NCBI GenBank assembly: GCA_913058165.1
Contig: CAJXQV010000009.1
Location: forward strand, 1-12,775
Direction of reading: 5' to 3'
DNA length: 12,775 bases
From: an uncultured Chromatiales bacterium
GTDB lineage: Bacteria; Pseudomonadota; Gammaproteobacteria; Steroidobacterales; GCA-2729495
Shown: positions 1-7,626 of the stretch, one piece after another
How positions within the stretch are numbered: the first letter of the stretch is position 1
Layout: each line of letters begins with the position of its first letter
Translations under genes and position numbers: made by a program
The notes under the pieces: model-generated
Database searches by the model: none
Seen by the model: the letters and a program-made list of their open reading frames with translations, nothing else
Told to the model about the DNA's origin: nothing

Positions 1-47
1 CTACACAGAGTAGATCGTCGGCAGCGTCAGATGTGTATAAGAGACAG
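1..47 (+). other. Illumina Nextera adapter contamination (contig end)
   Basis: This is synthetic sequence, not genome. Bases 1-6 (CTACAC) match the end of the Illumina P5 primer. Bases 7-14 (AGAGTAGA) match a standard Nextera i5 index (the 504 index). Bases 15-47 are the 33-base Nextera Read-1 transposase adapter, ending in the 19-base Tn5 mosaic end AGATGTGTATAAGAGACAG at 29-47. Genomic sequence starts at 48. A reading frame opening at GTG 33 would give the metG product a false N-terminus reading MYKRQ, which is the translation of the adapter. Confidence 0.97.
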
Positions 48-980
48 AAATTGGGCAGCAATGTCGACGATATCGATTTGAATCTCGAGGATTTCGTCGC
101 CCGCAACAATACCGACCTCGTTAACAAACTAGTGAACATTGCCAGTCGCTGTGCGGGCTTCATTGCGAAGGGTCACAAGGGTCAGCTCGCCCCACAACTC
201 GAAGACCGGGCACTGTTCGACAGTTTTGTTAATGCCGGCGACAGCATTGCCCAACTCTATGAGCAGCGCCATTTCTCGAAAGCAATGCGGGAAATCATGG
301 CGCTTGCTGACCAAGCCAACCGTTATATAGATGAGCGCAAACCCTGGGTGCTGGCCAAACAACCCGATAGTGCTGATGACGTTCAGCAGGTTTGTACAAT
401 GGGCATCAATTTATTCCGGGTTCTGATGATTTACCTGAAGCCTGTGCTGCCCGTAATGAGCAACAATGCAGAAGCGTTTCTCTGTGCTCCGGTACAAAAC
501 TGGGATGATAGAAAAACGCCTTTACTCAATACCACAATCAATTCCTATCAGGCGTTAATGACGCGCATCGATAACAAGGCAGTAAATAAGATGGTTGAAG
601 CATCAGTAACGAATTCATCGCCGGCAAATGCTGAAAAAATAGAGGCTGATACCGACCACATTAGTATTGATGACTTTTTAAAAGTTGATCTGCGGATTGT
701 GGATATTATTGCTGCCAATCATGTTGATGGCGCCGACAGCCTGATCCAAATTACGGTATCGCTGGGCGAAGAAAGCCGTAACGTATTTGCCGGCATTAAA
801 TCTGCTTACGACCCGGCTCAACTGGTCGGCAAGCAAGCGGTACTGGTGGCGAACCTGAAGCCACGGAAAATGAAATTCGGTATTTCTGAAGGTATGCTCC
901 TCGCAGCGGGTCCGGGCGGTGAGGACATTTATCTAATAGCACCCGACAACGGCGCTAAAGCCGGCATGCAAGTACGCTAA
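48..980 (+). CDS. metG: Methionyl-tRNA synthetase, C-terminal part (5' end missing)
   Basis: Methionyl-tRNA synthetase charges tRNA-Met with methionine in the cytosol. About 310 residues are present and match in order the C-terminal part of the roughly 677-residue bacterial enzyme. The first half is the anticodon-binding helical domain, with [11 protein letters not shown] and [24 protein letters not shown], followed by [17 protein letters not shown] variable linker leads to the tRNA-binding OB-fold (TRBD), about the last 100 residues, with [32 protein letters not shown] and AAGPGG. The catalytic Rossmann domain with the HIGH and KMSKS motifs lies off the contig. No natural start is present: the GTG at 33 is inside adapter sequence and only happens to be in frame. 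The gene ends 37 bases before rsxA on the same strand. Confidence 0.96.
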   Translation, partial: KLGSNVDDIDLNLEDFVARNNTDLVNKLVNIASRCAGFIAKGHKGQLAPQLEDRALFDSFVNAGDSIAQLYEQRHFSKAMREIMALADQANRYIDERKPWVLAKQPDSADDVQQVCTMGINLFRVLMIYLKPVLPVMSNNAEAFLCAPVQNWDDRKTPLLNTTINSYQALMTRIDNKAVNKMVEASVTNSSPANAEKIEADTDHISIDDFLKVDLRIVDIIAANHVDGADSLIQITVSLGEESRNVFAGIKSAYDPAQLVGKQAVLVANLKPRKMKFGISEGMLLAAGPGGEDIYLIAPDNGAKAGMQVR

Positions 981-986
981 CACCGG

Positions 987-1007
987 TGCCCGACAGCTCT
1001 CCGGGCA
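987..1007 (+). promoter_or_regulatory. Hairpin in the metG-rsxA spacer, abutting the rsxA ribosome site
   Basis: TGCCCG at 987-992 can pair with CGGGCA at 1002-1007 around a 9-base loop. The last stem base is the first base of the AGGAGG ribosome site (1007-1012), which sits 5 bases before the GTG start of rsxA. No U-run follows, so it is not a standard terminator. It may affect rsxA translation or protect an mRNA end, but this is inferred from sequence pairing alone. Confidence 0.35.
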
Positions 1008-1017
1008 GGAGGATCAC

Positions 1018-1599
1018 GTGACAGAGTTCATCCTGATCATTATCGGTACAGTACTGGTCAATAACTTGGTTTTGACGCGTTTTCTGGGGCTCTGCCCCTT
1101 TGTCGGAGCAACCACCAGCATCGAATCTGCTTTCGGCATGTCGGCTGCAACCACCTTTGTGCTGACCCTCGCATCAGCACTCGCATGGATGGTTAACACC
1201 TGGCTGTTGCAACCCTTTGGGCTCGAATACCTCCGGCTCATATGCTTTATTCTAGTGATTGCGGCGACCGTGCAATTTACCGAAATATTTATCCGCAGCA
1301 CACAACCGATGTTGCATCAGATGCTGGGTATTTTTTTACCGCTCATCACCACCAACTGCGCTGTACTGGGCGTCGCATTGCTAATCACTCAGGAACAGCA
1401 GAGCTTTATTGAAGCGATCATCTACGGACTCGGCGGCGGGCTGGGTTTCGCGCTTGTTATTATTCTGTTTGCGGCGCTGCGCGAACGCTTGCAGGCTGCT
1501 GACGTACCGCTGCCATTTCGCGGCAGTGCTATTGCGCTGATCACAGCAGGTTTTATGGCTCTAGCCTTTATGGGCTTTGCCGGTTTGGCGGGAAGCTAG
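1018..1599 (+). CDS. rsxA: Rsx/Rnf electron transport complex subunit A
   Basis: RsxA (RnfA) is an integral inner-membrane subunit of the Rnf/Rsx complex, homologous to NqrE of the Na+-pumping NADH:quinone reductase. At 193 residues it has the usual length. Hydrophobic segments run through the whole protein, giving about six membrane spans. The family blocks [33 protein letters not shown] and the C-terminal [22 protein letters not shown] region are clear. Cys26 (GLCPF) and Cys114 (TTNC) are the positions that, by homology with the Nqr/Rnf structures, supply half of the ligands of a 2Fe-2S cluster shared with RsxE. The GTG start is supported by AGGAGG at 1007-1012. It is the first gene of the rsxABCDG run and probably shares the transcript of metG. 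Confidence 0.96.
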   Translation: MTEFILIIIGTVLVNNLVLTRFLGLCPFVGATTSIESAFGMSAATTFVLTLASALAWMVNTWLLQPFGLEYLRLICFILVIAATVQFTEIFIRSTQPMLHQMLGIFLPLITTNCAVLGVALLITQEQQSFIEAIIYGLGGGLGFALVIILFAALRERLQAADVPLPFRGSAIALITAGFMALAFMGFAGLAGS

Positions 1600-1601
1600 T
1601 T

Positions 1602-2132
1602 GTGCCGATAGCCTCTGCATTGGTCATCCTTCTTGCTGCCGTAATCGGTGCCATTCTGGTTTATAGCCGCAAACGCTATGCGCCGGATGAAGTAACCGCG
1701 GTCGACACTATTAATGCCCTGCTGCCGCAAACCCAATGCGCACAATGCGGGTATCCAGGCTGCCGTCCCTATGCCGAAGCGCTTGTGAATGCCGATGAAG
1801 ACATCAACCTTTGCCCACCGGGGGGAGAAGCCACGCAAAAGGCACTTGCCAAACTTCTGGGCAAAACTGCAGGGGCGCTCGCCAGCACTGACCCATGGGC
1901 CGTTGCGATTATCGAAGAAGCTGACTGTATTGGTTGCGCACTGTGTATTCCAGCATGCCCAGTCGATGCGATCATCGGCGCCAATAGATACACCCACACG
2001 GTCATAGAGAAAGAATGCACCGGTTGCGAACTTTGCGTTTCTGCCTGCCCGGTAGACTGCATCAGCATGATTCATAGTACCCAGGCTCCATTCAAAATCA
2101 TTGCCACGGCTAAGCCCGGACTAAAGCCATGA
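1602..2132 (+). CDS. rsxB: Rsx/Rnf complex iron-sulfur subunit B
   Basis: RsxB (RnfB) is a membrane-anchored ferredoxin-like subunit that relays electrons within the Rnf/Rsx complex. The 176 residues open with a membrane anchor (about 4-21). A four-cysteine cluster site follows (Cys46, Cys49, Cys54, Cys71 in [13 protein letters not shown]...LCPPGGEA). Then come two ferredoxin-type 4Fe-4S motifs, [12 protein letters not shown] (109-120) and [12 protein letters not shown] (139-150). It is somewhat shorter than the 192-residue E. coli protein, mainly in the linker and the C-terminal tail. The GTG start lies 2 bases after the rsxA stop, with a GGGAAG purine stretch upstream. The stop overlaps the rsxC start as ATGA, so the two genes are probably translationally coupled. 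Confidence 0.96.
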   Translation: MPIASALVILLAAVIGAILVYSRKRYAPDEVTAVDTINALLPQTQCAQCGYPGCRPYAEALVNADEDINLCPPGGEATQKALAKLLGKTAGALASTDPWAVAIIEEADCIGCALCIPACPVDAIIGANRYTHTVIEKECTGCELCVSACPVDCISMIHSTQAPFKIIATAKPGLKP

Positions 2133-3688
2133 ACGGTCCACAGGTCATTCATGCACGCAACAACTGGGGCCTAAAATTACCCTCAGGCAAAGATCAGAAC
2201 CCTCTGCCGGCGGCCGTCGAAATCTCGCCACCAGAAGAGCTCACGGTACTACTTAAGCAAAGCCCCGGTGGCATATCACTACCCATGGTTAAGGTCGGCC
2301 AAAAGGTCTTTAAAGGCCAAAAAATTGCTGGCCCTGCTAGAAATACCTTCGGTAGTTTTCTGCACGCGCCCGTATCGGGAACAGTTACCAGCATTATTGA
2401 GGCCAATGATTCTGCGCACATAAAACGGGCCATCATTATTGCCAATGACGGTCTGGATACTGTGCATGACGATTGCACCCCGATAAGTAATCCGTTTCAG
2501 CGTTCGCCCCGGTTCATCCGCAAGCATATTGCTGAGGGTGGCATTGTCGGGCTTGGCGGGGCACTGTTTCCTGCCGCCATAAAACTGAACCCGGCTCCGG
2601 GCATTAAGACGCTCCTCATCAATGGCGTTGAGTGCGAACCCTATATCAATTGCGATAACCAACTACTGCAGCAATATCCCGAAAGAGTGCTCAGTGGCAC
2701 CCAGCTCATGTTGCATGTGTTAGGTGCTGAAGAAGCCGTCATCGCTATCGAACAAGACATGGTGCATGCCCTTATCAGCATGCAGGCCGCTACTGATGCA
2801 TTAAATGATCCGCGTATTCGCGTAGTGAGCGTGCCGGATGTTTACCCGGCCGGCGGAGAACGACAACTGATCGAAATTATTACCGGATTACAAGTGCCCC
2901 ATGGCGGCTTACCTGCTGACCTTGGCGTGATCTGTCAAAATGCCGGCACCGCAGCGGCTATTGATCAGTGGATTAATTCTGGCGAACCACTAATAAGCCG
3001 GATGGTCACCGTGTGCGGTAATGCGACCGCCGCTGCACAAAACTTTGTCGTCCGGATCGGCACCCCGATAGCCGCAATCGTCAACGCGTTGCAGGCCACT
3101 GATGTATCTCGGGTCATCATCGGCGGTTCGATGATGGGCGTAACGGCAGACAGCACAGCTGAGCCCATCAGCAAGGCAAGTAACTGCATTATCCTAAGCA
3201 GCGGCGACAATTTTTCTCCGGCACCCGAAGAGATGCCCTGCATCCGCTGTGGCGATTGTGTTCCGGTCTGCCCGGCTCGCATCAACCCGCAACTGTTGCT
3301 CGAAAGCATGAGTACGAATAACACCCGACAAAGCGAAGCACTAGGGGCGCTGGACTGCATCGATTGCGGCTGCTGCGACTACGTTTGCCCCAGCGGCATC
3401 GATCTCACAGCGCGCTTTAAGATCGCCAAACAAACCATCTGGGAACAACATCTACTTGCGATACGGGCAGAACGCTCACAACAGCGCTTTGCAGACCATG
3501 AAAAACGCTGGCTAACTGCCTCCAACGAGGAGCGGGAAACACTTGATGCCCAGACTGCTGGCTTTCATGATGTGCAAGCCAATAGCAAGAGCGCCCTCGA
3601 TGACATGCTCAAGCGACTAAACAGTCCCACGCCAGATGATGGGACGTTGAAAGATGAGCCACGGAAGAACGATGAGGCTGATCAATAA
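2129..3688 (+). CDS. rsxC: Rsx/Rnf complex subunit C (NADH/FMN and Fe-S subunit)
   Basis: RsxC (RnfC) is the peripheral subunit that by homology with Nqo1/NuoF binds NADH and FMN and carries two 4Fe-4S clusters. At 519 residues it lies between the short (about 430) and long (E. coli, about 740) forms. Visible parts are an N-terminal barrel-sandwich region (to about 110), the nucleotide/FMN-binding region starting [13 protein letters not shown] (141-153) and continuing [16 protein letters not shown] (165-180), YPAGGERQL and QVPHGG, and the cluster motifs [12 protein letters not shown] (371-382) and [12 protein letters not shown] (410-421). A charged tail, probably helical, ends the protein. 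Family members usually read GGAGFP or GGATFP where this one has GGALFP, and the N-terminal QHIG-type motif is replaced by QSPGG. The start overlaps the rsxB stop by 4 bases. Confidence 0.95.
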   Translation: MNGPQVIHARNNWGLKLPSGKDQNPLPAAVEISPPEELTVLLKQSPGGISLPMVKVGQKVFKGQKIAGPARNTFGSFLHAPVSGTVTSIIEANDSAHIKRAIIIANDGLDTVHDDCTPISNPFQRSPRFIRKHIAEGGIVGLGGALFPAAIKLNPAPGIKTLLINGVECEPYINCDNQLLQQYPERVLSGTQLMLHVLGAEEAVIAIEQDMVHALISMQAATDALNDPRIRVVSVPDVYPAGGERQLIEIITGLQVPHGGLPADLGVICQNAGTAAAIDQWINSGEPLISRMVTVCGNATAAAQNFVVRIGTPIAAIVNALQATDVSRVIIGGSMMGVTADSTAEPISKASNCIILSSGDNFSPAPEEMPCIRCGDCVPVCPARINPQLLLESMSTNNTRQSEALGALDCIDCGCCDYVCPSGIDLTARFKIAKQTIWEQHLLAIRAERSQQRFADHEKRWLTASNEERETLDAQTAGFHDVQANSKSALDDMLKRLNSPTPDDGTLKDEPRKNDEADQ

Positions 3689-4698
3689 TGTCGTTCTTAT
3701 CGAGCAGCCCGGCGCCGCACCAACACTCACAACGTAACGTTGCGCAGATGATGCGCGATGTATTGTTGGCAATGTTTCCCGTTAGCTTAATGCTGTGCTG
3801 GACGTATGGCTGGGGTGTTCTGCTCAACATATTATTTGCAGCAAGCTGCTGCTGGCTGCTTGAGGCTGCGGCATTGAAGATTCGCGGAAGAAACCTGCAG
3901 CCTTGGCTAACTGATGGTAGCGCGCCACTCACAGGCGTGTTGCTCGCACTCGCATTGCCACCACTAACACCCTGGTGGCTAATTGTTATCGCCAGTCTGT
4001 TTGCAATAGTTTTCGCCAAACATCTCTACGGGGGCTTAGGTTACAACCTGTTTAATCCGGCTATGGCCGGCTACGCAGTGCTGTTGATTTCGTTCCCCGC
4101 CTACATGGCGTGGTGGCCTGACCTGTCAGCCGGTTCAAGCCTTAACGACACCTTGCACTACTTCCTATACGGCACTGCAGCCGCCGATGCACTCAGTGGA
4201 GCAACTCCGCTTGATGCATTACAGACAGGACTCAAACAAATGCAAACGCTGCCGGAACTGGTGGCCAATGGCACACTCGCAACTGCTGGCAGTGCAGAGT
4301 GGGTGTGGATCAATCTGGCCGCGATTGCTGGCGGGTTATTTCTGTTGATGCGTCGAACGATCACCTGGCAAATACCCGCCGGCGTTATTCTGGGCCTGAC
4401 ATTAAGTGCATTAATTGCGTGGATCGGTGATGCTGCGGTGAATCCTTCACCATGGCTGCAACTGGTCAGTGGTGGCACCATGATTGGCGTATTTTTTATT
4501 GCGACAGACCCGGTGTCTTCGGCATCAACTCCAAAAGGCAAACTGATCTATGGCGCTGGAATAGGCTTACTAACCTATGTGATACGAACTTGGGGCGCAT
4601 ACCCCGACGGCTTCGCTTTCGCTGTATTGCTAATGAACCTCGCGGTGCCGTTAATTGATCGCTACACCCGGCCGACACTCTACGGACAAGTTCAGTGA
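3688..4698 (+). CDS. rsxD: Rsx/Rnf complex membrane subunit D (flavinylated)
   Basis: RsxD (RnfD) is an inner-membrane subunit homologous to NqrB that carries a covalently bound FMN. The 336 residues contain about ten hydrophobic spans. The flavinylation motif is DALSGAT (167-173); Thr173 would be the FMN attachment site added by ApbE. Other family blocks are LTDGSAPLTGVLLALALPP, YNLFNPAMAGY, ATDPVSSAS and the C-terminal MNLAVPLIDRYTRP. The ATG shares one base with the rsxC stop (TAATG), and the stop overlaps the start of rsxG in the same way. This indicates a single coupled transcript. No apbE is present in the window. Confidence 0.95.
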   Translation: MSFLSSSPAPHQHSQRNVAQMMRDVLLAMFPVSLMLCWTYGWGVLLNILFAASCCWLLEAAALKIRGRNLQPWLTDGSAPLTGVLLALALPPLTPWWLIVIASLFAIVFAKHLYGGLGYNLFNPAMAGYAVLLISFPAYMAWWPDLSAGSSLNDTLHYFLYGTAAADALSGATPLDALQTGLKQMQTLPELVANGTLATAGSAEWVWINLAAIAGGLFLLMRRTITWQIPAGVILGLTLSALIAWIGDAAVNPSPWLQLVSGGTMIGVFFIATDPVSSASTPKGKLIYGAGIGLLTYVIRTWGAYPDGFAFAVLLMNLAVPLIDRYTRPTLYGQVQ

Positions 4699-5333
4699 TG
4701 CGATTAATTTCAAGTATCAAACCAGCGCTGTTGCTTGCGCTTATGGCGCTGGTCGCTGTGACGGTGATCAGCTTCATAGAAACCAATACCCGTGAGCGGG
4801 TTGCTCATAACCAGGCACTGTACAAATCAAAACAACTCCGTGCGCTGCTGCAAGACATCGATTACACCAACGAACCTTGGTCAAATCCAATCACCGCCGA
4901 TCTCAATAGCACAGGTACGATAACCCTCTACCCTGTGCGCAACAAATCAGAACTACTGGCCGTGGTTATTGAATCGGGAGGCTCCCAAGGTTACGTCTCA
5001 ACAATCGATTTGCTCGTCGCAATTAGCATCGACCCAGATGGGAACGACAGGGTTATCGGCGTACGGGCAACTCAACATAGAGAAACGCCCGGATTGGGGG
5101 ATAAAATTGATATCCAAAGATCTAACTGGATAACGCAGTTTGATGGCACGTCACTGACCGTGCCCGACAGCACGCTCTGGAAAACTCAAAAAGACGGCGG
5201 CAGCTTCGATCAACTTAGCGGTGCCACCGTAACCAGTCGCGCCGTGATTTCGGGCGTCCTCGACACACTCAGCGCATTTGCTAAAAACCGCAGCACACTG
5301 CTTGAAGCACTTGACCAAAACGCCAAAAATTAG
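4698..5333 (+). CDS. rsxG: Rsx/Rnf complex subunit G (flavinylated, membrane-anchored)
   Basis: RsxG (RnfG) is a single-span protein homologous to NqrC. It carries a covalent FMN on the periplasmic side and passes electrons to the membrane subunits. With this start it has 211 residues, close to the E. coli 206. The anchor is at about residues 8-27. Family signatures are RETPGLGDKI and the flavinylation motif DQLSGATVTS, in which Thr177 would bind FMN. ATG 4698 overlaps the rsxD stop by one base; GTG 4695, one codon upstream, is the alternative. In most gammaproteobacteria rsxE and then nth follow; here the next gene is on the other strand and its stop overlaps this one by four bases. I see no terminator hairpin at the junction. 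Confidence 0.94.
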   Translation: MRLISSIKPALLLALMALVAVTVISFIETNTRERVAHNQALYKSKQLRALLQDIDYTNEPWSNPITADLNSTGTITLYPVRNKSELLAVVIESGGSQGYVSTIDLLVAISIDPDGNDRVIGVRATQHRETPGLGDKIDIQRSNWITQFDGTSLTVPDSTLWKTQKDGGSFDQLSGATVTSRAVISGVLDTLSAFAKNRSTLLEALDQNAKN

Positions 5334-5872
5334 TTGGTATAAAACGTCCGACTGTAGGTTAAACGCATAGGTGTCGAATACCCGTCGGGGATAACATCAA
5401 TATTAAATTTGAGTGTCTCATGATTGTCGACAGACACATCGCCGATGTAATAAATATTCTCGCCGTCTTGAATCTGACGAATATCCAGCGACTTCAGCTG
5501 ACCCGTGAGGTTTACCGCATTCATTGAAACGGCGCCGATGGAAGGCTTGCCCTGAGTGGAATCATCTTTCTCAAGAATAACCACATTCAACATGGCACGA
5601 CTATCACTGCGCACAATGTTATAAGTTGTGGCGACTGACGGGGTCAACTGGTCGGTAGTCAGAGCATTGACATGAACCACATGACTGCCGAAATCGTAAT
5701 AGTTCTGATCAGCGGCAAGGCGCACCCGATCCGGTTCAGGCACCGTAATGGCTGGCGCCGATTGATCACAGCCAACAACCAGCAATGTCATAGCCACCGG
5801 CAATATTACTGAGCCTAAGCCCCGCAAACGCAACAGTCCCATATGATGCAATACTCCTAGGCGGCTATTCAT
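5330..5872 (-). CDS. DUF4426 family lipoprotein
   Basis: This is a predicted lipoprotein of unknown function whose mature part resembles DUF4426 (PF14467). Recognisable stretches are FGSHVVHVNALTTDQLTPSVATTYNIVRS, the RAMLNVVILEKD strand, and the YYIGDVSVDNHETLKFNIDV segment near the end. With the ATG at 5872 it has 180 residues, with a hydrophobic signal and the lipobox VVGC at Cys35, which would be lipidated and exported. AGGAGA at 5879-5884 lies 6 bases before this start and decides the choice. ATG 5842 (a shorter signal, AGGAG 11 bases upstream) is possible. ATG 5950, which overlaps the upstream gene's stop as TAATG, would add a 26-residue extension unlike a signal peptide. The gene lies downstream of the SRPBCC-CBS gene and is probably cotranscribed with it. 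Confidence 0.8.
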   Translation of the reverse strand: MNSRLGVLHHMGLLRLRGLGSVILPVAMTLLVVGCDQSAPAITVPEPDRVRLAADQNYYDFGSHVVHVNALTTDQLTPSVATTYNIVRSDSRAMLNVVILEKDDSTQGKPSIGAVSMNAVNLTGQLKSLDIRQIQDGENIYYIGDVSVDNHETLKFNIDVIPDGYSTPMRLTYSRTFYTN

Positions 5873-5878
5873 AGTTGT

Positions 5879-5884
5879 TCTCCT
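5879..5884 (-). promoter_or_regulatory. Ribosome binding site deciding the lipoprotein start
   Basis: AGGAGA on the minus strand, 6 bases before ATG 5872. It favours this start over the upstream ATG 5950 and the downstream ATG 5842. Confidence 0.6.
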
Positions 5885-5949
5885 ATTGATTGCTCTACAA
5901 GTGTTTGACACCGCAAGAGCAGAAACACATCCCAATTTGCCCGACGGCA

Positions 5950-6897
5950 TTACGGTGCCAAACCGGAATCGTAAGCCGCAGGGCCTATCCGTCGATACAA
6001 ATCATTGAACCGCCGGGTTTCGATAAAGTCACGGAGCTGGGTGGACTCACCTTCTAATTCGGCAATACGTGCATTCACGACATCGCCGATGCTAATTAAA
6101 CCCACCAACTCATCCGCTTCGATAATCGGTAAATGTCTGATGCGGCGATCGTTCATGCAGTTCATTACCACCTCCATCGAATCATCGGGCGCAGCCACTA
6201 CAACTTTTTTGGTCATTACTGCAGGGACCAATAGTGACATCGTATCGGCCCCGTTGTGCGTTAGTGCCACAACAATATCGCGTTCCGATAACATTCCCAC
6301 TAACTTACCCTTCGAATCGATAACAGGCAGGCAACCAATACTGTGTTCCGCCAATATTGCTGCTGCATCAGTTAACGTATCCGTCGCATTGACGGTAAAA
6401 ACCCCGGCCCCTTTCCGAGCCAGTATTCGCGACACAGTAACCCGCCATGCCCACTCACGGGCATTGATCATGCTAATCCAATTGCTCAGTATTTCCTCGC
6501 AGGCAATGCGCAATTGCTGACGAAACCGGAAACGATCCAAAGCGCCACCAACAACCCCCCACTTCACGCGATATTCGTAACGCATATGGATTACGGCGCC
6601 CTGGTCTCCTGCAACAACGCTCCAGGTGTACTTCATGCTTGAAAATGCTGCGGAGAAATAATGCGCATCGACGCGCATCGTGAGACTCTGACCCGGGGTA
6701 ACGGCAATGCGTTCTTCATCCCAGCTGCGCCCCTGTTTATCGAACAGCTGCCGGCGGAGATTACTGCCCTGTTCGCGGATAACATCGACACGAGTTAGGT
6801 TCGGTGCAACACGGGCGAACGTCTCCATATCGGAAACCACCTGCCAAACCAGCTCAGGTGCCGCATTCACCGACTTTTTGAGTTCAAGAACAGGCAT
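5950..6897 (-). CDS. SRPBCC (START-like) domain fused to a CBS-domain pair
   Basis: A 315-residue soluble protein of unknown function with two modules. Residues 1-145 look like an SRPBCC/polyketide-cyclase-type ligand-binding fold: LELKKSVNAAPELVWQVVSDMETFARVAPNL is the typical opening, YTWSV and YEYRVKWGVVGGALDRF are later strands, and a long C-terminal helix follows. Residues 153-285 form a CBS (Bateman) pair. It begins TVSRILARKG, has GCLPVIDSKGKLVGMLSERDIV in the first unit and RIRHLPIIEADELVGLISIGDVV in the second, and ends in a helical tail with LEGESTQLRDFI. CBS pairs usually bind adenine nucleotides; SRPBCC folds bind hydrophobic ligands. Stand-alone CBS proteins of this type start at the equivalent of TVSRIL, so this looks like a gene fusion. 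The ATG follows seven Gs only 2 bases upstream, a poor ribosome site. Partner genes give no functional clue. Confidence 0.85.
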   Translation of the reverse strand: MPVLELKKSVNAAPELVWQVVSDMETFARVAPNLTRVDVIREQGSNLRRQLFDKQGRSWDEERIAVTPGQSLTMRVDAHYFSAAFSSMKYTWSVVAGDQGAVIHMRYEYRVKWGVVGGALDRFRFRQQLRIACEEILSNWISMINAREWAWRVTVSRILARKGAGVFTVNATDTLTDAAAILAEHSIGCLPVIDSKGKLVGMLSERDIVVALTHNGADTMSLLVPAVMTKKVVVAAPDDSMEVVMNCMNDRRIRHLPIIEADELVGLISIGDVVNARIAELEGESTQLRDFIETRRFNDLYRRIGPAAYDSGLAP

Positions 6898-7157
6898 AAC
6901 CCCCCCGTGTAATCCGGATACCCCATCCTACTCCTAACCATCCGTATTAAGAAATACCGCAGATCTACCGTGGATTACGACTCGATGACGCCATTCAAGA
7001 ATATAAACGATTGTTTTAGAAGATTTTTTATGACCTTATTAAGTTGAACTTGATACAGAAAGCCGTGGTCAGAATAGGTTCTGCACAGGCATAACATTAG
7101 TGCTGGTGTAAGCCCTCCGCCCGAGGTCAACTTTGAGTCAAATTACGGTACAGATTT
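6898..7157. other. Divergent intergenic region, 260 bp
   Basis: This stretch separates the minus-strand SRPBCC-CBS gene from the plus-strand DUF2244-cox genes, so it should hold promoters for both. It is AT-rich in the middle (about 7000-7060). Candidate elements such as TTGATA at 7050-7055 with AGAATA at 7071-7076 (15-base gap) are too poorly spaced to call. A short inverted repeat AAGTT-G-AACTT lies at 7041-7051. I see no RNA gene and no supported small reading frame. Confidence 0.4.
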
Positions 7158-7625
7158 GTGATTCACGATATCGTCATCAAACCGAATAATTCACTAAAAC
7201 CGGAATGGTTTACACAAACCATTGTTATTATTAGCATTCCATCCATTTTACTAACCGTAATACTGGCTGCAAAGGGACTCTGGATGGTGGTGCCATTCAC
7301 CGTTCTGCAGCTCATCGCCCTTATTTACGGCTTCCGTAAGTACCAAAAACGGGCCAACTGGACCGAGCGAATTCGTATTTCTGAGAACTTGATCGTGCTC
7401 GAAAGTGGCAGCAACTTCTGCGAAGAACGAATCGAACTGCCCCGGCACTGGTCGAAGGTTGAGCTGGAGCCGCGGGCTGATCGATTAAAACCCAATAGAT
7501 TGGTGCTCCGGACTGGTATGCAGACATACGAGGTGGCATCATGTCTCACGGATTCCGAGCGCATCGGATTAAGCGACCGCCTGAAAACTTTAATTGGGCC
7601 GGTTTGCCGTACTCCAAACATTTGA
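7158..7625 (+). CDS. DUF2244 family membrane protein
   Basis: A 155-residue membrane protein matching the DUF2244 (PF10003) pattern: an N-terminal PNNSL motif, two adjacent membrane spans (about 20-38 and 43-59) joined by a short turn containing KGLWMVVPF, then a soluble C-terminal domain with a W-x-K-V-E-L strand (about 98-103), RLVLRTG and a closing SERIGLSDRLKTLI helix. No function is established that I know of. In many proteobacteria this family sits next to coxB, as here (45 bases upstream), which suggests a link to cytochrome oxidase biogenesis; that link is inference. The start is GTG without a good ribosome site. No better in-frame start exists before the upstream TGA at 7134. Confidence 0.8.
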   Translation: MIHDIVIKPNNSLKPEWFTQTIVIISIPSILLTVILAAKGLWMVVPFTVLQLIALIYGFRKYQKRANWTERIRISENLIVLESGSNFCEERIELPRHWSKVELEPRADRLKPNRLVLRTGMQTYEVASCLTDSERIGLSDRLKTLIGPVCRTPNI

Positions 7626-7626
7626 T

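Noticed and set aside
33..47. GTG 33 as the start of a complete metG gene
   Set aside because: The codon and the next four lie inside Nextera adapter sequence; the natural gene extends beyond the contig.
29..47. Tn5 mosaic end as a natural transposon boundary
   Set aside because: It is the engineered mosaic end inside the library adapter, preceded by the index and the P5 primer tail; no transposase gene or partner end is present.
1596..2075. 159-codon open frame on the minus strand
   Set aside because: Antisense shadow of rsxB, whose cysteine motifs are certain.
6005..6520. 171-codon open frame on the plus strand
   Set aside because: Antisense to the SRPBCC-CBS gene, low-complexity Ser/Thr/Ile composition, no domain.
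7044..7076. Sigma-70 promoter for the DUF2244-cox genes (TTGAAC or TTGATA with AGAATA)
   Set aside because: The gaps (21 or 15 bases) and the poor -10 are not convincing.
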